DNA from: Flavobacterium sp. WV_118_3
Lineage (GTDB): Bacteria; Bacteroidota; Bacteroidia; Flavobacteriales; Flavobacteriaceae
Reading direction: 5' to 3'
NCBI RefSeq assembly: GCF_039778605.1
Contig: NZ_CP156060.1
Coordinates: forward strand, 3,686,001 to 3,750,000
Length of the DNA: 64,000 nucleotides
The notes below the pieces were generated by a model, which saw nothing but the letters and a program-made list of their open reading frames with translations, was not told where the DNA came from and did not search any database. The first letter of the stretch is position 1, and every line of letters starts with the position of its first letter. Below, piece after piece: positions 36,715-45,205 of the stretch. The position numbers and the translations under genes are program-made.

Positions 36715-38295
36715 ATGAAAAATAAATTTATATACTTTGCTGTTTTGGCTGCATTGGGACTAGCATCCTGTGAGCCGGAATTTGAAAACGAGGTGAGCAA
36801 TGCGAGTTACTCGGCAGGAGACGCTGATTTTAGTTCGTATGTAGCCATCGGAAACTCATTAACTTCGGGTTATATGGATGGTACGGTGTCTCGCGTGGGA
36901 CAACAGTATTCCTTCCCGAACATCTTGGCACACCAGTTTGCAGTTGTAGGTGGTGGTGAATTTACACAGCCTTCTTATGCCGAAGATACCGGTAATCTGG
37001 GAGGTTTGTTGATCAATGGACAGCCTTTTCCAAGTGCACAGGCAAATGCGTTTCCAACACGATTGATTATTAATGCTTCAGTTGGTGGACCTCAAAATAT
37101 TGCAGGAACCTCAACAATTAATGTAAGTCCATCTACATTACAAGCTACGGCTTATAACAATATGGGAGTACCGGGAGCAAAAACGTTCCATTTAACCTTA
37201 CAGGGATATGGAAATATCGCCAATTTGGCAACCGGAACGGCAAACCCATACTTCGTGCGTCATGCCGTAACACCAAATTCTACCGTAATTGGGGATGCGA
37301 TGACGAAAAATCCGACGTTCTTTACTAACTGGATTGGGAATAACGACGTATTAGGTTATGCAACCAATGGTGGATCAGGTTCTACTTCCGGAACCGGGTC
37401 GGCTGATATTACACCGTCTGCCGTGTTTTCGATGGCTTATGGAGCAATTATTGATCAGTTGACATCAAATGGTGCTAAAGGTGTTGTGGCTACGATTCCT
37501 TCGGTAACGGCGATTCCGTTCTTTACAACGGTTCCGTACAACCCGATTACAGTTGCTTTATTAGCGGATCCGCAACTTGACCCAACAGGTCAGGCAACAC
37601 TTCAGCAGTTAAATTCTCAGTTGTATGGTCCACTTAAACAGGCTTTAACGGCTTTTGGTGCAGGTGATCGTATCAACTTGCTTTCGGCAACAGGTCAGAA
37701 TCCATTGTTGATTAAAGATGAGACCTTAACGAATCTTTCGGCGCAGTTAACGGCAGCATTTACACCAACATTAGGTCCAACATTGGCAGCGCAATACGGA
37801 CAGATCTTCGGACAAGCGAGACAAACAACCAATAACGACTTGGTGTTGTTGACTACCAGAACAGCTATCGGAACAGCTCCGGCTGGAATCCCATATCCAT
37901 TGAATAAATATGGAGTTACCTATCCGCTAGAAGATAAACACATTTTGATTCCGTCTGAAAAAGATGCGATTGCGGCAGCAACTGCCGATTTTAACAATAT
38001 CATCCGCGCAAAAGCTGCTGCTAAAAACCTGGCTGTTGCCGATATGAATGCAATCATGAACCAATTGGTAAGTGGATTGCGAGTAGAAGACGGTCAGATT
38101 TATACGGCGAACTATTTTAGTACGGCTGGTATTAATACTGTATTGTTCTCTTTAGACGGGGTACACCCGAACGCCAGAGGATATGCCGTTATCGCGAATG
38201 AAGTGATCAAAGTGATCAATAATTACTACCATGCAAAATTACCATTGGTAAGCGCCGGAACCTATCCGGGAGCGACTGTTTTGATTGAAAATTAA
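36715..38295 (+). CDS. SGNH/GDSL-type hydrolase lipoprotein
   Basis: 526 residues. Lipoprotein signal peptide with lipobox GLASC (Cys19). Block I is AIGNSLTSGYMDG, with the catalytic Ser but Asn in place of the Asp of GDSL; block III is WIGNNDVLGY; block V is SLDGVHPNARGYAVIANEV, with the catalytic Asp and His. SGNH enzymes are esterases or lipases, probably acting here at the outer membrane. Paired with FadL upstream, it may release fatty acids for uptake (inference). A terminator follows. Confidence 0.9.
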   Translation: MKNKFIYFAVLAALGLASCEPEFENEVSNASYSAGDADFSSYVAIGNSLTSGYMDGTVSRVGQQYSFPNILAHQFAVVGGGEFTQPSYAEDTGNLGGLLINGQPFPSAQANAFPTRLIINASVGGPQNIAGTSTINVSPSTLQATAYNNMGVPGAKTFHLTLQGYGNIANLATGTANPYFVRHAVTPNSTVIGDAMTKNPTFFTNWIGNNDVLGYATNGGSGSTSGTGSADITPSAVFSMAYGAIIDQLTSNGAKGVVATIPSVTAIPFFTTVPYNPITVALLADPQLDPTGQATLQQLNSQLYGPLKQALTAFGAGDRINLLSATGQNPLLIKDETLTNLSAQLTAAFTPTLGPTLAAQYGQIFGQARQTTNNDLVLLTTRTAIGTAPAGIPYPLNKYGVTYPLEDKHILIPSEKDAIAAATADFNNIIRAKAAAKNLAVADMNAIMNQLVSGLRVEDGQIYTANYFSTAGINTVLFSLDGVHPNARGYAVIANEVIKVINNYYHAKLPLVSAGTYPGATVLIEN

Positions 38296-38318
38296 AACAC
38301 CGTAAGGTATTACATTAT

Positions 38319-38347
38319 AAAAAGCACTGATTATTCAGTGCTTTTTT
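38319..38347 (+). terminator. intrinsic terminator of fadL/hydrolase operon
   Basis: AAAAGCACTGA (38320-38330) and TCAGTGCTTTT (38335-38345) form an 11-bp stem with a 4-nt loop and T tail. Confidence 0.88.
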
Positions 38348-38380
38348 ATATTTTTATACTTCGAAACGAAACAAAATAAT

Positions 38381-38719
38381 ATGAATTTACTTGTTAGACT
38401 CCTTCTTACAACCATCCTTGTGGTGGTGTTGGCTAAATTTTTACCGGGTGTTTCGGTAGATAGCATCAAAACGGCACTTATCGTTGCGGTGGTTCTGGCC
38501 TTACTCAATACGTTTTTAAAACCGATACTGGTGTTTTTTACGCTGCCGGTAACGGTGATAACGCTGGGATTGTTCCTGTTGGTGATCAACGCGGTAATGA
38601 TTTTAATCTGTGATTATCTGATCGATGGCTTCGAAGTCAAATCGTTTGTAAGTGCCTTACTTTTTAGTGTTGTCCTTTCCGTTTGTCAGTGGTTACTGAA
38701 TCTTTTTGTGAAAGACTAA
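38381..38719 (+). CDS. phage holin family (4-TMS) small membrane protein
   Basis: 112 residues with four predicted transmembrane helices (LLVRLLLTTILVVVLAKFLP; IKTALIVAVVLALLNTFLKP; ILVFFTLPVTVITLGLFLLVINAVMILI; SFVSALLFSVVLSVCQWLLNLF). The pattern FLPGVSVDSIKTALIVAVVLALLN matches the family named for a mycobacterial phage holin (PF04020). Most members are chromosomal and not linked to phage, as here. Function unknown. Confidence 0.85.
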   Translation: MNLLVRLLLTTILVVVLAKFLPGVSVDSIKTALIVAVVLALLNTFLKPILVFFTLPVTVITLGLFLLVINAVMILICDYLIDGFEVKSFVSALLFSVVLSVCQWLLNLFVKD

Positions 38720-38780
38720 AGTAGAAAACGCGATTTTAAAAGATATTTTTTAGCTTATTGAGATACAATAAGTTAAAAAC

Positions 38781-38819
38781 TTGGTTGGGTTGTAAAAAAT
38801 ACATAATTTTGCAACCCAA
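38781..38819 (+). promoter_or_regulatory. tig promoter overlapped by an inverted repeat
   Basis: TAATTTTG at 38804-38811 matches TAnnTTTG; candidate -33 TTG boxes lie at 38781 and 38785. TTGGGTTG (38785-38792) and CAACCCAA (38812-38819) are exact reverse complements enclosing the -7 region, as an operator might. Confidence 0.45.
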
Positions 38820-38843
38820 TTTTAGTATGTAAAAAATAAAATA

Positions 38844-40169
38844 ATGAATATTACAAGAAACAATGTTGATGCATTAAATGCGATTGTAACAGTTGAAGTT
38901 ACAAAAGAAGACTATGCGGGTCAGGTTCAAAAAGTTTTAGCAGATTATCGCAAAAATGCTAGTATCCCTGGATTCAGAAAAGGTGCTGTACCCATGAGTT
39001 TAATTGAAAAGCAATATGGTAAAGCGGTTCTTCTTGATGAAGTAAATAAATTGTTGCAAGATTCATTAAACAACTATTTAGTTGAAGAAAAATTAGATAT
39101 CCTTGGGAATCCGCTTCCAAAAGTTACGGAAGATTTCGATTGGGATACCGATAATTATAAATTCGAATTCGAATTAGGTCTTGCTCCTGAATTTTCAGTT
39201 GATTTAACGGCTAAAAACGATATCACGAAATTCAACATCGTTGTAGACGACGCTATGTTGGACGAACAAGTGGAGCGTATCCAAAAACAATACGGGAAAT
39301 TGATCTCTAAAGAGAAAGTAGAAGAAGGTGACGATTTAAGAGGTACTTTCTCAAACGAGGAAAAAGGAATCAACAATACCACAAACATTACGTTGGATAT
39401 CTTTAAAGATAAAAAAACGATCAAAAAATTCATCGGTAAAAAAGTAGGTGACGTAGTAACTGTTAGCACTAAAGGTTTGTTTGATGACGATCACAAATTA
39501 ATGGATTATCTAAAAGTGGGTCACGATGACGTTCACGGTTTGGATATCGAAGTAAACTTTACAATCGAAGAAGTAAACACCACTGAAAAAGCGGAAATCA
39601 ACCAGGAATTATTGGATAAATTGTTCGGTGAAGGAGTAGTAACTTCTGTGGAGCAATTAAAAGAGAAAATCAAAGAAGATGCGGACAAGCAATTTGCTAC
39701 ACAAGCGGATCAGAAATTCTTAAACGATGTTACTGAGTTCTTAATCGAAAACACAAAATTCGAATTACCAGCGGAATTCCTTAAAAAATGGATCCAGACG
39801 GTAGGTGAGAATCCATTAACCGAAGAACAAGCTAACGAAGAGTATGCGAAATCGGAAAAAGGATTGCGTTACCAATTAATCGAAAGCAAAGTAATCGTTG
39901 AAAACAACTTGCAAATCACTTTCGAAGATCTAAAAGCATTTACTGCTGACTTGATCAAAAAGCAAATGGCACAGTTCGGACAAATGGATCCGTCTGATGC
40001 TGAGGTAGAAAATATCGTTGCACGTGTATTGTCAAACCAGGAAGAAGTAAAACGTCTTTCGGAGCAGGTAATGAACGAAAAGATGCTAAATGTTTTCAAA
40101 GAAAAGGTTTCTGCAAAAACTAAAGAAGTTTCTTACCAAGACTTTATTAAAGAAATGTACGGAGAATAA
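38844..40169 (+). CDS. tig: trigger factor
   Basis: 441 residues. Ribosome-associated chaperone for nascent chains. The ribosome-binding domain (about residues 1-115) includes the tail-signature-like SIPGFRKGAVPMSLIEKQYGKAVLLDEV. The middle PPIase-like region (about 155-240; GDDLRGTFSNEEKG...) is divergent from FKBP, as in other Bacteroidota. The long C-terminal helical domain (about 250-441) is complete. It lies upstream of clpP-clpX, a common gene order, but a strong terminator separates it from clpP. Confidence 0.93.
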   Translation: MNITRNNVDALNAIVTVEVTKEDYAGQVQKVLADYRKNASIPGFRKGAVPMSLIEKQYGKAVLLDEVNKLLQDSLNNYLVEEKLDILGNPLPKVTEDFDWDTDNYKFEFELGLAPEFSVDLTAKNDITKFNIVVDDAMLDEQVERIQKQYGKLISKEKVEEGDDLRGTFSNEEKGINNTTNITLDIFKDKKTIKKFIGKKVGDVVTVSTKGLFDDDHKLMDYLKVGHDDVHGLDIEVNFTIEEVNTTEKAEINQELLDKLFGEGVVTSVEQLKEKIKEDADKQFATQADQKFLNDVTEFLIENTKFELPAEFLKKWIQTVGENPLTEEQANEEYAKSEKGLRYQLIESKVIVENNLQITFEDLKAFTADLIKKQMAQFGQMDPSDAEVENIVARVLSNQEEVKRLSEQVMNEKMLNVFKEKVSAKTKEVSYQDFIKEMYGE

Positions 40170-40194
40170 TTTGTACTAAAAAATAAGTATATTT

Positions 40195-40227
40195 GAGCGT
40201 CAGACTAACTTGTCTGACGCTCTTTTT
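40195..40227 (+). terminator. strong intrinsic terminator between tig and clpP
   Basis: GAGCGTCAGAC (40195-40205) and GTCTGACGCTC (40212-40222) form a perfect 11-bp stem with 6-nt loop, then TTTTT. Confidence 0.9.
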
Positions 40228-40249
40228 AATTTTAAACAAAAAAATTACT

Positions 40250-40909
40250 ATGAATTACGGAAAAGAATTTGAAAAATATGCTACCAGACATCACGGTATC
40301 AATAGCATGTATTACGATAAAATCGTAAGTAGTATGACACCATATATCATAGAAGAACGTCAAATGAACGTGGCTTCTATGGATGTTTTCTCCCGATTAA
40401 TGATGGATAGAATTATCTTCCTGGGAACAGGTATTGACGATTATGTAGCCAACATTATCCAGGCGCAATTGTTGTTCCTGGAAAGTGTAGATGCGACTAA
40501 AGACATCAGTATCTATATCAATTCACCGGGTGGAGGCGTTTATGCCGGATTGGGAATTTACGATACCATGCAGCTGGTTAAACCGGATGTAGCTACCATT
40601 TGTACCGGAATTGCCGCTTCTATGGGTGCGGTGTTATTATGTGCCGGAGCCGATGGAAAACGTTCGGCGCTACCACATTCCCGTGTGATGATTCACCAAC
40701 CGCTTGGAGGAGCGCAAGGTCAGGCGTCCGATATCGAAATCACAACCCGTGAGATCTTAAAACTGAAAAACGAGTTATACGAAATCATTTCGAAACACTC
40801 CAAACAGCCTATGGATAAAGTACACCATGACAGTGACCGTGATTACTGGATGATCGCACACGAGGCCAAAGCATACGGAATGATCGATGAAGTATTAATC
40901 AGACAATAA
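40250..40909 (+). CDS. clpP: ATP-dependent Clp protease proteolytic subunit
   Basis: 219 residues. Serine protease of the ClpXP machine. Catalytic Ser lies in GIAASMGAVLLCAG, His in SRVMIHQPLGG, and Asp in the following HSDRDYWM region; ISIYINSPGGGVYAGLGIYDTM is also diagnostic. The start is placed at ATG 40250 (MNYGKEFEKYATRHHG), because the ORF start at 40193 would lie in the tig terminator. clpX follows 48 nt downstream behind another hairpin. Confidence 0.95.
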   Translation: MNYGKEFEKYATRHHGINSMYYDKIVSSMTPYIIEERQMNVASMDVFSRLMMDRIIFLGTGIDDYVANIIQAQLLFLESVDATKDISIYINSPGGGVYAGLGIYDTMQLVKPDVATICTGIAASMGAVLLCAGADGKRSALPHSRVMIHQPLGGAQGQASDIEITTREILKLKNELYEIISKHSKQPMDKVHHDSDRDYWMIAHEAKAYGMIDEVLIRQ

Positions 40910-40916
40910 TTTTTTC

Positions 40917-40945
40917 GAAGATGCTTCGCGGCATCTTCACTTTTT
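40917..40945 (+). terminator. hairpin between clpP and clpX
   Basis: GAAGATGC (40917-40924) pairs with GCATCTTC (40931-40938), 6-nt loop, then ACTTTTT. It looks like a terminator or partial attenuator setting the clpP:clpX ratio. Confidence 0.7.
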
Positions 40946-40957
40946 AAGAAAATAAAA

Positions 40958-42190
40958 ATGGCTAAAGAAGTATTAGAGTGTTCTTTTTGTGGAAGAAAAA
41001 AGCCAGAAACAAACCTGCTGATTGCCGGAATCAATGCGCACATTTGCGACAGATGTATTGAACAGGCACACGGGATTGTTTTAGAAGAATTAAAGCAGAG
41101 TGAGAATTCCGGGTTGCTGGCCGATTTGGTGTTGAGCAAGCCTAAGGAAATACGTGCGTTCCTGGATCAGTATGTGATCGGACAGGAGCAAACCAAAAAA
41201 GTATTGTCCGTTGCCGTATATAACCACTATAAACGTTTATTGCAAAAGCAATTGGACGATGAAGTGGAAATTGAAAAAAGTAACATCATCATGGTGGGAC
41301 AAACCGGTACGGGTAAGACATTAGTGGCCAAAACCATTGCCAAGATGCTAAATGTACCATTGGCAATCGTAGATGCTACGGTATTGACCGAAGCCGGATA
41401 TGTTGGGGAAGATGTGGAAAGTATTCTAACCCGTCTTTTACAGGCTGCCGATTATGATGTGGCAAAAGCCGAACGCGGCATTGTATTTATCGACGAGATT
41501 GATAAAATTGCCCGTAAAAGCGATAACCCATCCATCACCAGAGATGTTTCCGGAGAAGGCGTGCAACAGGCGTTGTTAAAGCTATTGGAAGGAACGGTGG
41601 TAAATGTGCCGCCTAAAGGAGGACGTAAACACCCGGATCAGAAGTTTGTGGAGGTGAATACCCAAAATATCCTTTTTATCGCAGGTGGTGCTTTCGACGG
41701 TATTGAGCGAATCATTTCCAAACGTTTAAACCATCAGGCGGTAGGGTATACAGCGTCTAAAAATGCCGATCAGGTGGATAAAAGCAACCTGTTACAATAC
41801 ATCATCCCGAAAGACATTAAAGATTTCGGACTGATCCCGGAGATTATCGGACGTTTACCGGTGCTAACGCATATGGATCCTTTGGATCGCGAAACTTTAC
41901 GCGCTATTCTAACGGAACCTAAAAATGCCTTGGTAAAACAATACAAAAAACTATTCGCAATGGATGAGGTTGAATTTTCGATCACTGACGATGCGTTGGA
42001 TTTTATTGTAGAGAAAGCGTTGATGTATAAATTAGGTGCCAGAGGACTGCGTTCGTTATGCGAAGCGATCTTAACCGATGCGATGTACGAACTACCGGGT
42101 TCGGATGAAAAAGAACTGGTAATTGACAAAAAATATGCCGAACATTCGTTAGATAAAAATCTGTTACAACGATTAAAAGCAGTATCATGA
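40958..42190 (+). CDS. clpX: ATP-dependent Clp protease ATP-binding subunit ClpX
   Basis: 410 residues, normal length. AAA+ unfoldase that feeds substrates to ClpP. N-terminal zinc-binding domain with four Cys ([10 protein letters not shown]...HICDRCIEQ), Walker [16 protein letters not shown], Walker [12 protein letters not shown], sensor and pore-loop region ([16 protein letters not shown]), [11 protein letters not shown] at the C-terminal domain. The last codon is followed by TGA at 42188-42190, and this stop coincides with the first bases of the terminal repeat of the neighbouring IS element. The C-terminus ([10 protein letters not shown]) still looks complete. Confidence 0.96.
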   Translation: MAKEVLECSFCGRKKPETNLLIAGINAHICDRCIEQAHGIVLEELKQSENSGLLADLVLSKPKEIRAFLDQYVIGQEQTKKVLSVAVYNHYKRLLQKQLDDEVEIEKSNIIMVGQTGTGKTLVAKTIAKMLNVPLAIVDATVLTEAGYVGEDVESILTRLLQAADYDVAKAERGIVFIDEIDKIARKSDNPSITRDVSGEGVQQALLKLLEGTVVNVPPKGGRKHPDQKFVEVNTQNILFIAGGAFDGIERIISKRLNHQAVGYTASKNADQVDKSNLLQYIIPKDIKDFGLIPEIIGRLPVLTHMDPLDRETLRAILTEPKNALVKQYKKLFAMDEVEFSITDDALDFIVEKALMYKLGARGLRSLCEAILTDAMYELPGSDEKELVIDKKYAEHSLDKNLLQRLKAVS

Positions 42191-42232
42191 GTCGTCCTAA
42201 AATAGGTTGACAGATTTTAGAATAAAAATATA

Positions 42233-43063
42233 TTAACCAGTCAGGTTTTCTGGCTGGTTTTTTTGATGTATAAAGTTAGGTGTTTTCATTTTCAGACTCA
42301 AATGTGGTCTTTTATTATTATAGGTTTGTATTGCTGTTTTTATGAGTTTTTCTAATGTTTGTCCGTCTTTACATTTATAAATCAAAAATTCGTTTTTTAA
42401 AATTCCGTTTATTCTCTCAGCTAACGCATTCTGATAACAATCATATCCGTCGGTCATAGAGGGCGTAATACCGTTTTTAGCTAATACTTTCTGATAAATT
42501 TTAGAACAATATTGTAATCCTCTATCGGAGTGATGTATCAGTGGTAATGTTGATTTCCTATTCAGTACAGCCATTTTTAATGCCTGTACCACATTTTCAG
42601 AACTCATATCATCACTGAGTTTGTATCCCATTATTTTTCTACTATAAGCATCAGTAACTAAAGATAGATAATGCGTTTTCTGATGTGATTTGATATAAGT
42701 AATATCACTAACGTATACCTGTTCGGGACGGTTAATTTCACATTCTTTCAAAAGATTTTCGTACTTGTGTAGCCAATGTTTAGAATAGGTAGTTTTAGTG
42801 TAACTCTTCATTGGTTTAACAAGTAACTTCTCCCTTCTTAGATAATCAAATAAAGCATCACGACCTATCTTTACACCCTGTTGATCAAATTGCTTCGAAA
42901 GTAGATAATATAGTTTACGTGTTCCTATACGTGGCATTTCCAATCGCAAAGAAAGAACCAGATGCTTTACTTTGAGTAAGGCAGATTCCCGATGGAAGAT
43001 TCTTTTTTGTTCCTGATATATAGCTTGTCTACTCATCCCAAACAATCGGCAACTTTTGGACAA
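42233..43063 (-). CDS. IS3 family transposase OrfB (DDE integrase domain)
   Basis: 276 residues from a TTG codon. An HTH_21-like segment (about residues 50-85; LRLEMPRIGTRKLYYLL) precedes the rve catalytic core. DDE residues are recognisable in YVSDITYIKS (first Asp), LIHHSDRGLQYCS (second Asp) and NALAERINGILKNEF (Glu). No good ATG start exists, and the frame is open back into orfA. Production as an OrfAB fusion by -1 frameshifting at 43111-43117 is likely. Confidence 0.92.
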   Translation of the reverse strand: MSKSCRLFGMSRQAIYQEQKRIFHRESALLKVKHLVLSLRLEMPRIGTRKLYYLLSKQFDQQGVKIGRDALFDYLRREKLLVKPMKSYTKTTYSKHWLHKYENLLKECEINRPEQVYVSDITYIKSHQKTHYLSLVTDAYSRKIMGYKLSDDMSSENVVQALKMAVLNRKSTLPLIHHSDRGLQYCSKIYQKVLAKNGITPSMTDGYDCYQNALAERINGILKNEFLIYKCKDGQTLEKLIKTAIQTYNNKRPHLSLKMKTPNFIHQKNQPENLTG

Positions 43064-43065
43064 AC

Positions 43066-43458
43066 TTATTCCTGCTCCTTCCCGGAGTCGGAAGATGGTT
43101 TGGGAGAAAACTTTTTTCGGATCTGAGTTCCGTACTGACTATCAGAAATGTCGATCATCGTATTGAGAATCGTATTTCGAAGTTTCTCATCGGCCAGTTC
43201 TTTCTCTAATCGTTTAATAATTTGAGCCGGGGTTTCTTTAGATTTAGACATAAATAACAGATTTGGTTTACTCCAGTCTAAGTTACCATATTTTCGAAGC
43301 CAAACCAAAACAGTACTTCTTCCCTGGATTCCATAAACAGATTGAGCCTGCCTATAAGTCATTTCACCTTGTTCAACTCGGGTAATTACAGCTAATTTAA
43401 AAGCCATGTTGTAATCCTTTTGACTACGCTTAATAGCCTTGCTTTCTTTGTCTTTCAT
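43066..43458 (-). CDS. IS3 family transposase OrfA (HTH domain)
   Basis: 130 residues. A helix-turn-helix region at about residues 15-60 (YNMAFKLAVITRVEQGEMTYRQAQSVYGIQGRSTVLVWLRKYG) binds the IS ends, followed by a leucine-zipper-like helix (IIKRLEKELADEKLRNTILNTMIDI). The A6G heptamer at 43117-43111 occurs in frame as A-AAA-AAG, a standard -1 slippery site; after the shift the frame runs without a stop into orfB. Confidence 0.9.
   Translation of the reverse strand: MKDKESKAIKRSQKDYNMAFKLAVITRVEQGEMTYRQAQSVYGIQGRSTVLVWLRKYGNLDWSKPNLLFMSKSKETPAQIIKRLEKELADEKLRNTILNTMIDISDSQYGTQIRKKFSPKPSSDSGKEQE
43111..43117 (-). promoter_or_regulatory. A6G programmed -1 frameshift site
   Basis: AAAAAAG on the minus strand, in the orfA frame as xxA AAA AAG. 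Slippage by -1 gives continuous reading into orfB across the orfA stop. Confidence 0.75.
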
Positions 43459-43528
43459 AATAAAGTCGATTTGGTGTCAACTTATTTCAGGACGGGACAC
43501 CAATTGGATAGCCTTTTTTTATTTACAC

Positions 43529-43563
43529 TACACCTGACCCGTTTTTGAAACGGGTCAGGTGTA
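43529..43563. repeat. REP-like palindrome, copy 1
   Basis: 16-bp perfect arms (43529-43544 and 43548-43563) with a 3-nt loop; core ACACCTGACCCGTTT. A variant of the copies at 44098 and 46232, with CCCG in place of CAGG. Confidence 0.8.
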
Positions 43564-43666
43564 AAAACTATAAAAGATGTAAAAACTATATTGTCCTTTT
43601 TTGGGATAATTTAGAAGCATAATTTTAATTATATTTATACCCGTTATTCATTAAAAAATAGTAATT

Positions 43667-44098
43667 ATGTCACAGTTCGAGACACCAGACAAAAAGGTAC
43701 ATCAAGGGAGAAATATTAAACGTTTCCGCGAAATGCTTGGCATTAAACAGGAGGCCTTTGCTTATGAACTTGGGGACGACTGGAACCAGAAAAAAGTGTC
43801 TTTACTGGAACAAAGAGAAACTATTGAAACCAATATACTGACACAGGTAGCAGCAATATTAAAAATACCGGTTCAGGCCATTGAAAACTTTGATGAAGAA
43901 CAAGCTATGAACATTATTTCGAATACGGCCTCTTTTGATAATTGCCATTATCCTGCTTTTTTAAATCATCAACCAACATTTAATCCAATAGATAAAATAG
44001 TCGAATTGTATGATGATAAAATTGCGTTATACGAACGGATGCTAAAAGAAAAGGAAGAAATGATGGCGGAACTAAAGGAGTTACTTAAACATAAATAA
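43667..44098 (+). CDS. XRE-type helix-turn-helix protein with C-terminal coiled coil
   Basis: 143 residues. HTH domain about residues 12-75 (GRNIKRFREMLGIKQEAFAYELGDDWNQKKVSLLEQRETIETNILTQVAAILKIP) is followed by a linker and a coiled coil (about 108-143; DKIVELYDDKIALYERMLKEKEEMMAELKELL). Proteins of this design are common in Bacteroidota and are presumed DNA-binding regulators; the target is unknown. It lies alone between REP-like palindromes 1 and 2, near the IS element. Confidence 0.85.
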   Translation: MSQFETPDKKVHQGRNIKRFREMLGIKQEAFAYELGDDWNQKKVSLLEQRETIETNILTQVAAILKIPVQAIENFDEEQAMNIISNTASFDNCHYPAFLNHQPTFNPIDKIVELYDDKIALYERMLKEKEEMMAELKELLKHK

Positions 44099-44138
44099 AA
44101 CACACCTGACAGGTTTTCGAAATCTGTCAGGTGTTTTG
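44098..44138. repeat. REP-like palindrome, copy 2
   Basis: ACACCTGACAG (44102-44112) pairs with CTGTCAGGTGT (44124-44134); the loop side has TTT/AAA and one mismatch, and A/T runs flank both sides. It can serve as a terminator for the XRE gene. It also supplies the stop codon of the membrane-protein gene on the other strand. Confidence 0.8.
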
Positions 44139-44573
44139 ATGTTTTAGGGATGCAAAAGCTATCGACATACAAATTAAACTAATACAATATCCCGCTAATT
44201 TAGTAAACCCGTCAACTTCAATGGTAGCTTCATCCGGATTGGATTTTAGACCGGTATAATTCGCCCAATTCTCAAAATGAAAATAAGCCGATAACCAAAT
44301 ACAAAACAATACTAAAACTGTATTGAGTATAAAGAACCGGTAGTTTAAAGCGTATCTTTTTGCCATCAAAAAATTGAATAGGGAAAGGCATATAGGAAGG
44401 AAAAATATTGTTGTTAAAGCTTCTAAACTGGTAACAAAAGTGTTGTTTTTAGGACTTGTTCCCCAAAAAGGTTTTACTAATGCATGATTCAAATAGGTTG
44501 ATGCCAAGCAAAAGACAACTATAAACAGCCAATACTTTATTTGTGTTTCTTTATGAGTATCACTTTTGTTCAT
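44127..44573 (-). CDS. hypothetical four-helix membrane protein
   Basis: 148 residues, not recognised. Four hydrophobic helices: YWLFIVVFCLASTYLNHALV, SLEALTTIFFLPICLSLFNFLM, FFILNTVLVLFCIWLSAYF and KLAGYCISLICMSIAFASL. The last codons (HQNT-stop) are written inside REP-like palindrome copy 2, which suggests the repeat inserted into or trimmed the 3' end. It overlaps the upstream lipoprotein gene by 14 bp and is the third gene of a small operon. Confidence 0.7.
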   Translation of the reverse strand: MNKSDTHKETQIKYWLFIVVFCLASTYLNHALVKPFWGTSPKNNTFVTSLEALTTIFFLPICLSLFNFLMAKRYALNYRFFILNTVLVLFCIWLSAYFHFENWANYTGLKSNPDEATIEVDGFTKLAGYCISLICMSIAFASLKHQNT

Positions 44574-45201
44574 ACTGCCTACAGGTTTTCATCAAAGTGT
44601 CAATATTTAAGATATTATCAAATTCAATTAACGGATTGTCCTTGAGTATTGTGAAATCTTTTCCGGCTTGAAACGAATAATTAAGGTCTTTTGTTCTCAT
44701 TGAGTTTTCGCGGTCATTTTTATTTTTGGTCTTTGCTAAATACTCATTTATTTTTTCCTCATAATGATAGTTTAATGTGACTTTGTTTGTAAAATCCAGT
44801 AACGCTTTTCTTCCTGTTCTATTAGCGATTAACCACTTACCAGGGTGTTGTTTGCTATACGAAAAGATATAAGCAGTTTTTGAATAAGGTTTTAAACGTA
44901 AATAATTTGAAATTCCAAAAGCACCGATTGGAGTTACCGTTTCTGAACTTTTTAATAAAACACCGGCTTGGAAGTACGCGTCCGATTTACGTAAAGTGTT
45001 ATTGAATAATTTGATCTCTTGATTACTATTGTTTTTAAAGGATATAATAAAATTTATGGCGGGGATAGGAAAATCAAACGAATCGGATATAATAATTTTT
45101 TCACATTTCGCGGTTATAGCGTTTTCAGGAATAGGAATATCTTTTTTATCCGTACAGGAAAGAACAACCAGACTTACTATTATGATCAATACGCGTTTCA
45201 T
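44560..45201 (-). CDS. hypothetical lipoprotein
   Basis: 213 residues. Lipobox LVVLSC (Cys16) after a short signal peptide. The body is beta-rich (IKLFNNTLRKSDAYFQAGVLLKSSETVTPIGAFGIS, then YSKTAYIFSYSKQHPGKW) and resembles small immunoglobulin-like envelope lipoproteins; no family recognised. It follows the Rhs-tip-like lipoprotein by 4 nt, so it may be its partner, for example an immunity protein; that is inference from position. Confidence 0.7.
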   Translation of the reverse strand: MKRVLIIIVSLVVLSCTDKKDIPIPENAITAKCEKIIISDSFDFPIPAINFIISFKNNSNQEIKLFNNTLRKSDAYFQAGVLLKSSETVTPIGAFGISNYLRLKPYSKTAYIFSYSKQHPGKWLIANRTGRKALLDFTNKVTLNYHYEEKINEYLAKTKNKNDRENSMRTKDLNYSFQAGKDFTILKDNPLIEFDNILNIDTLMKTCRQYEQK

Positions 45202-45205
45202 TTTT

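Larger units (their letters stand above)
42188..43499 (-). mobile_element. IS3-family insertion sequence
   Basis: 1312-bp element with two overlapping-frame transposase genes. The ends are imperfect 25-bp inverted repeats, 42188-42212 and 43475-43499, both beginning TG when read inward; 21 of 25 positions agree, sharing CGTCCT, AAATA and GTTGACA. The flanking three bases (TCA left, CCA right) do not form a clear target duplication. It sits directly at the clpX stop codon. Confidence 0.88.

Noticed and set aside
38381..38719. Prophage remnant suggested by the 'phage holin family' name
   Set aside because: No other phage gene is nearby; this family is mostly chromosomal and unrelated to lysis.
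40193..40249. Longer N-terminus for ClpP
   Set aside because: The region is the tig terminator hairpin and its T tract.
40958..42190. ClpX truncated by the IS
   Set aside because: The length (410 residues) and C-terminal pattern look complete; only the stop codon is shared with the IS end.
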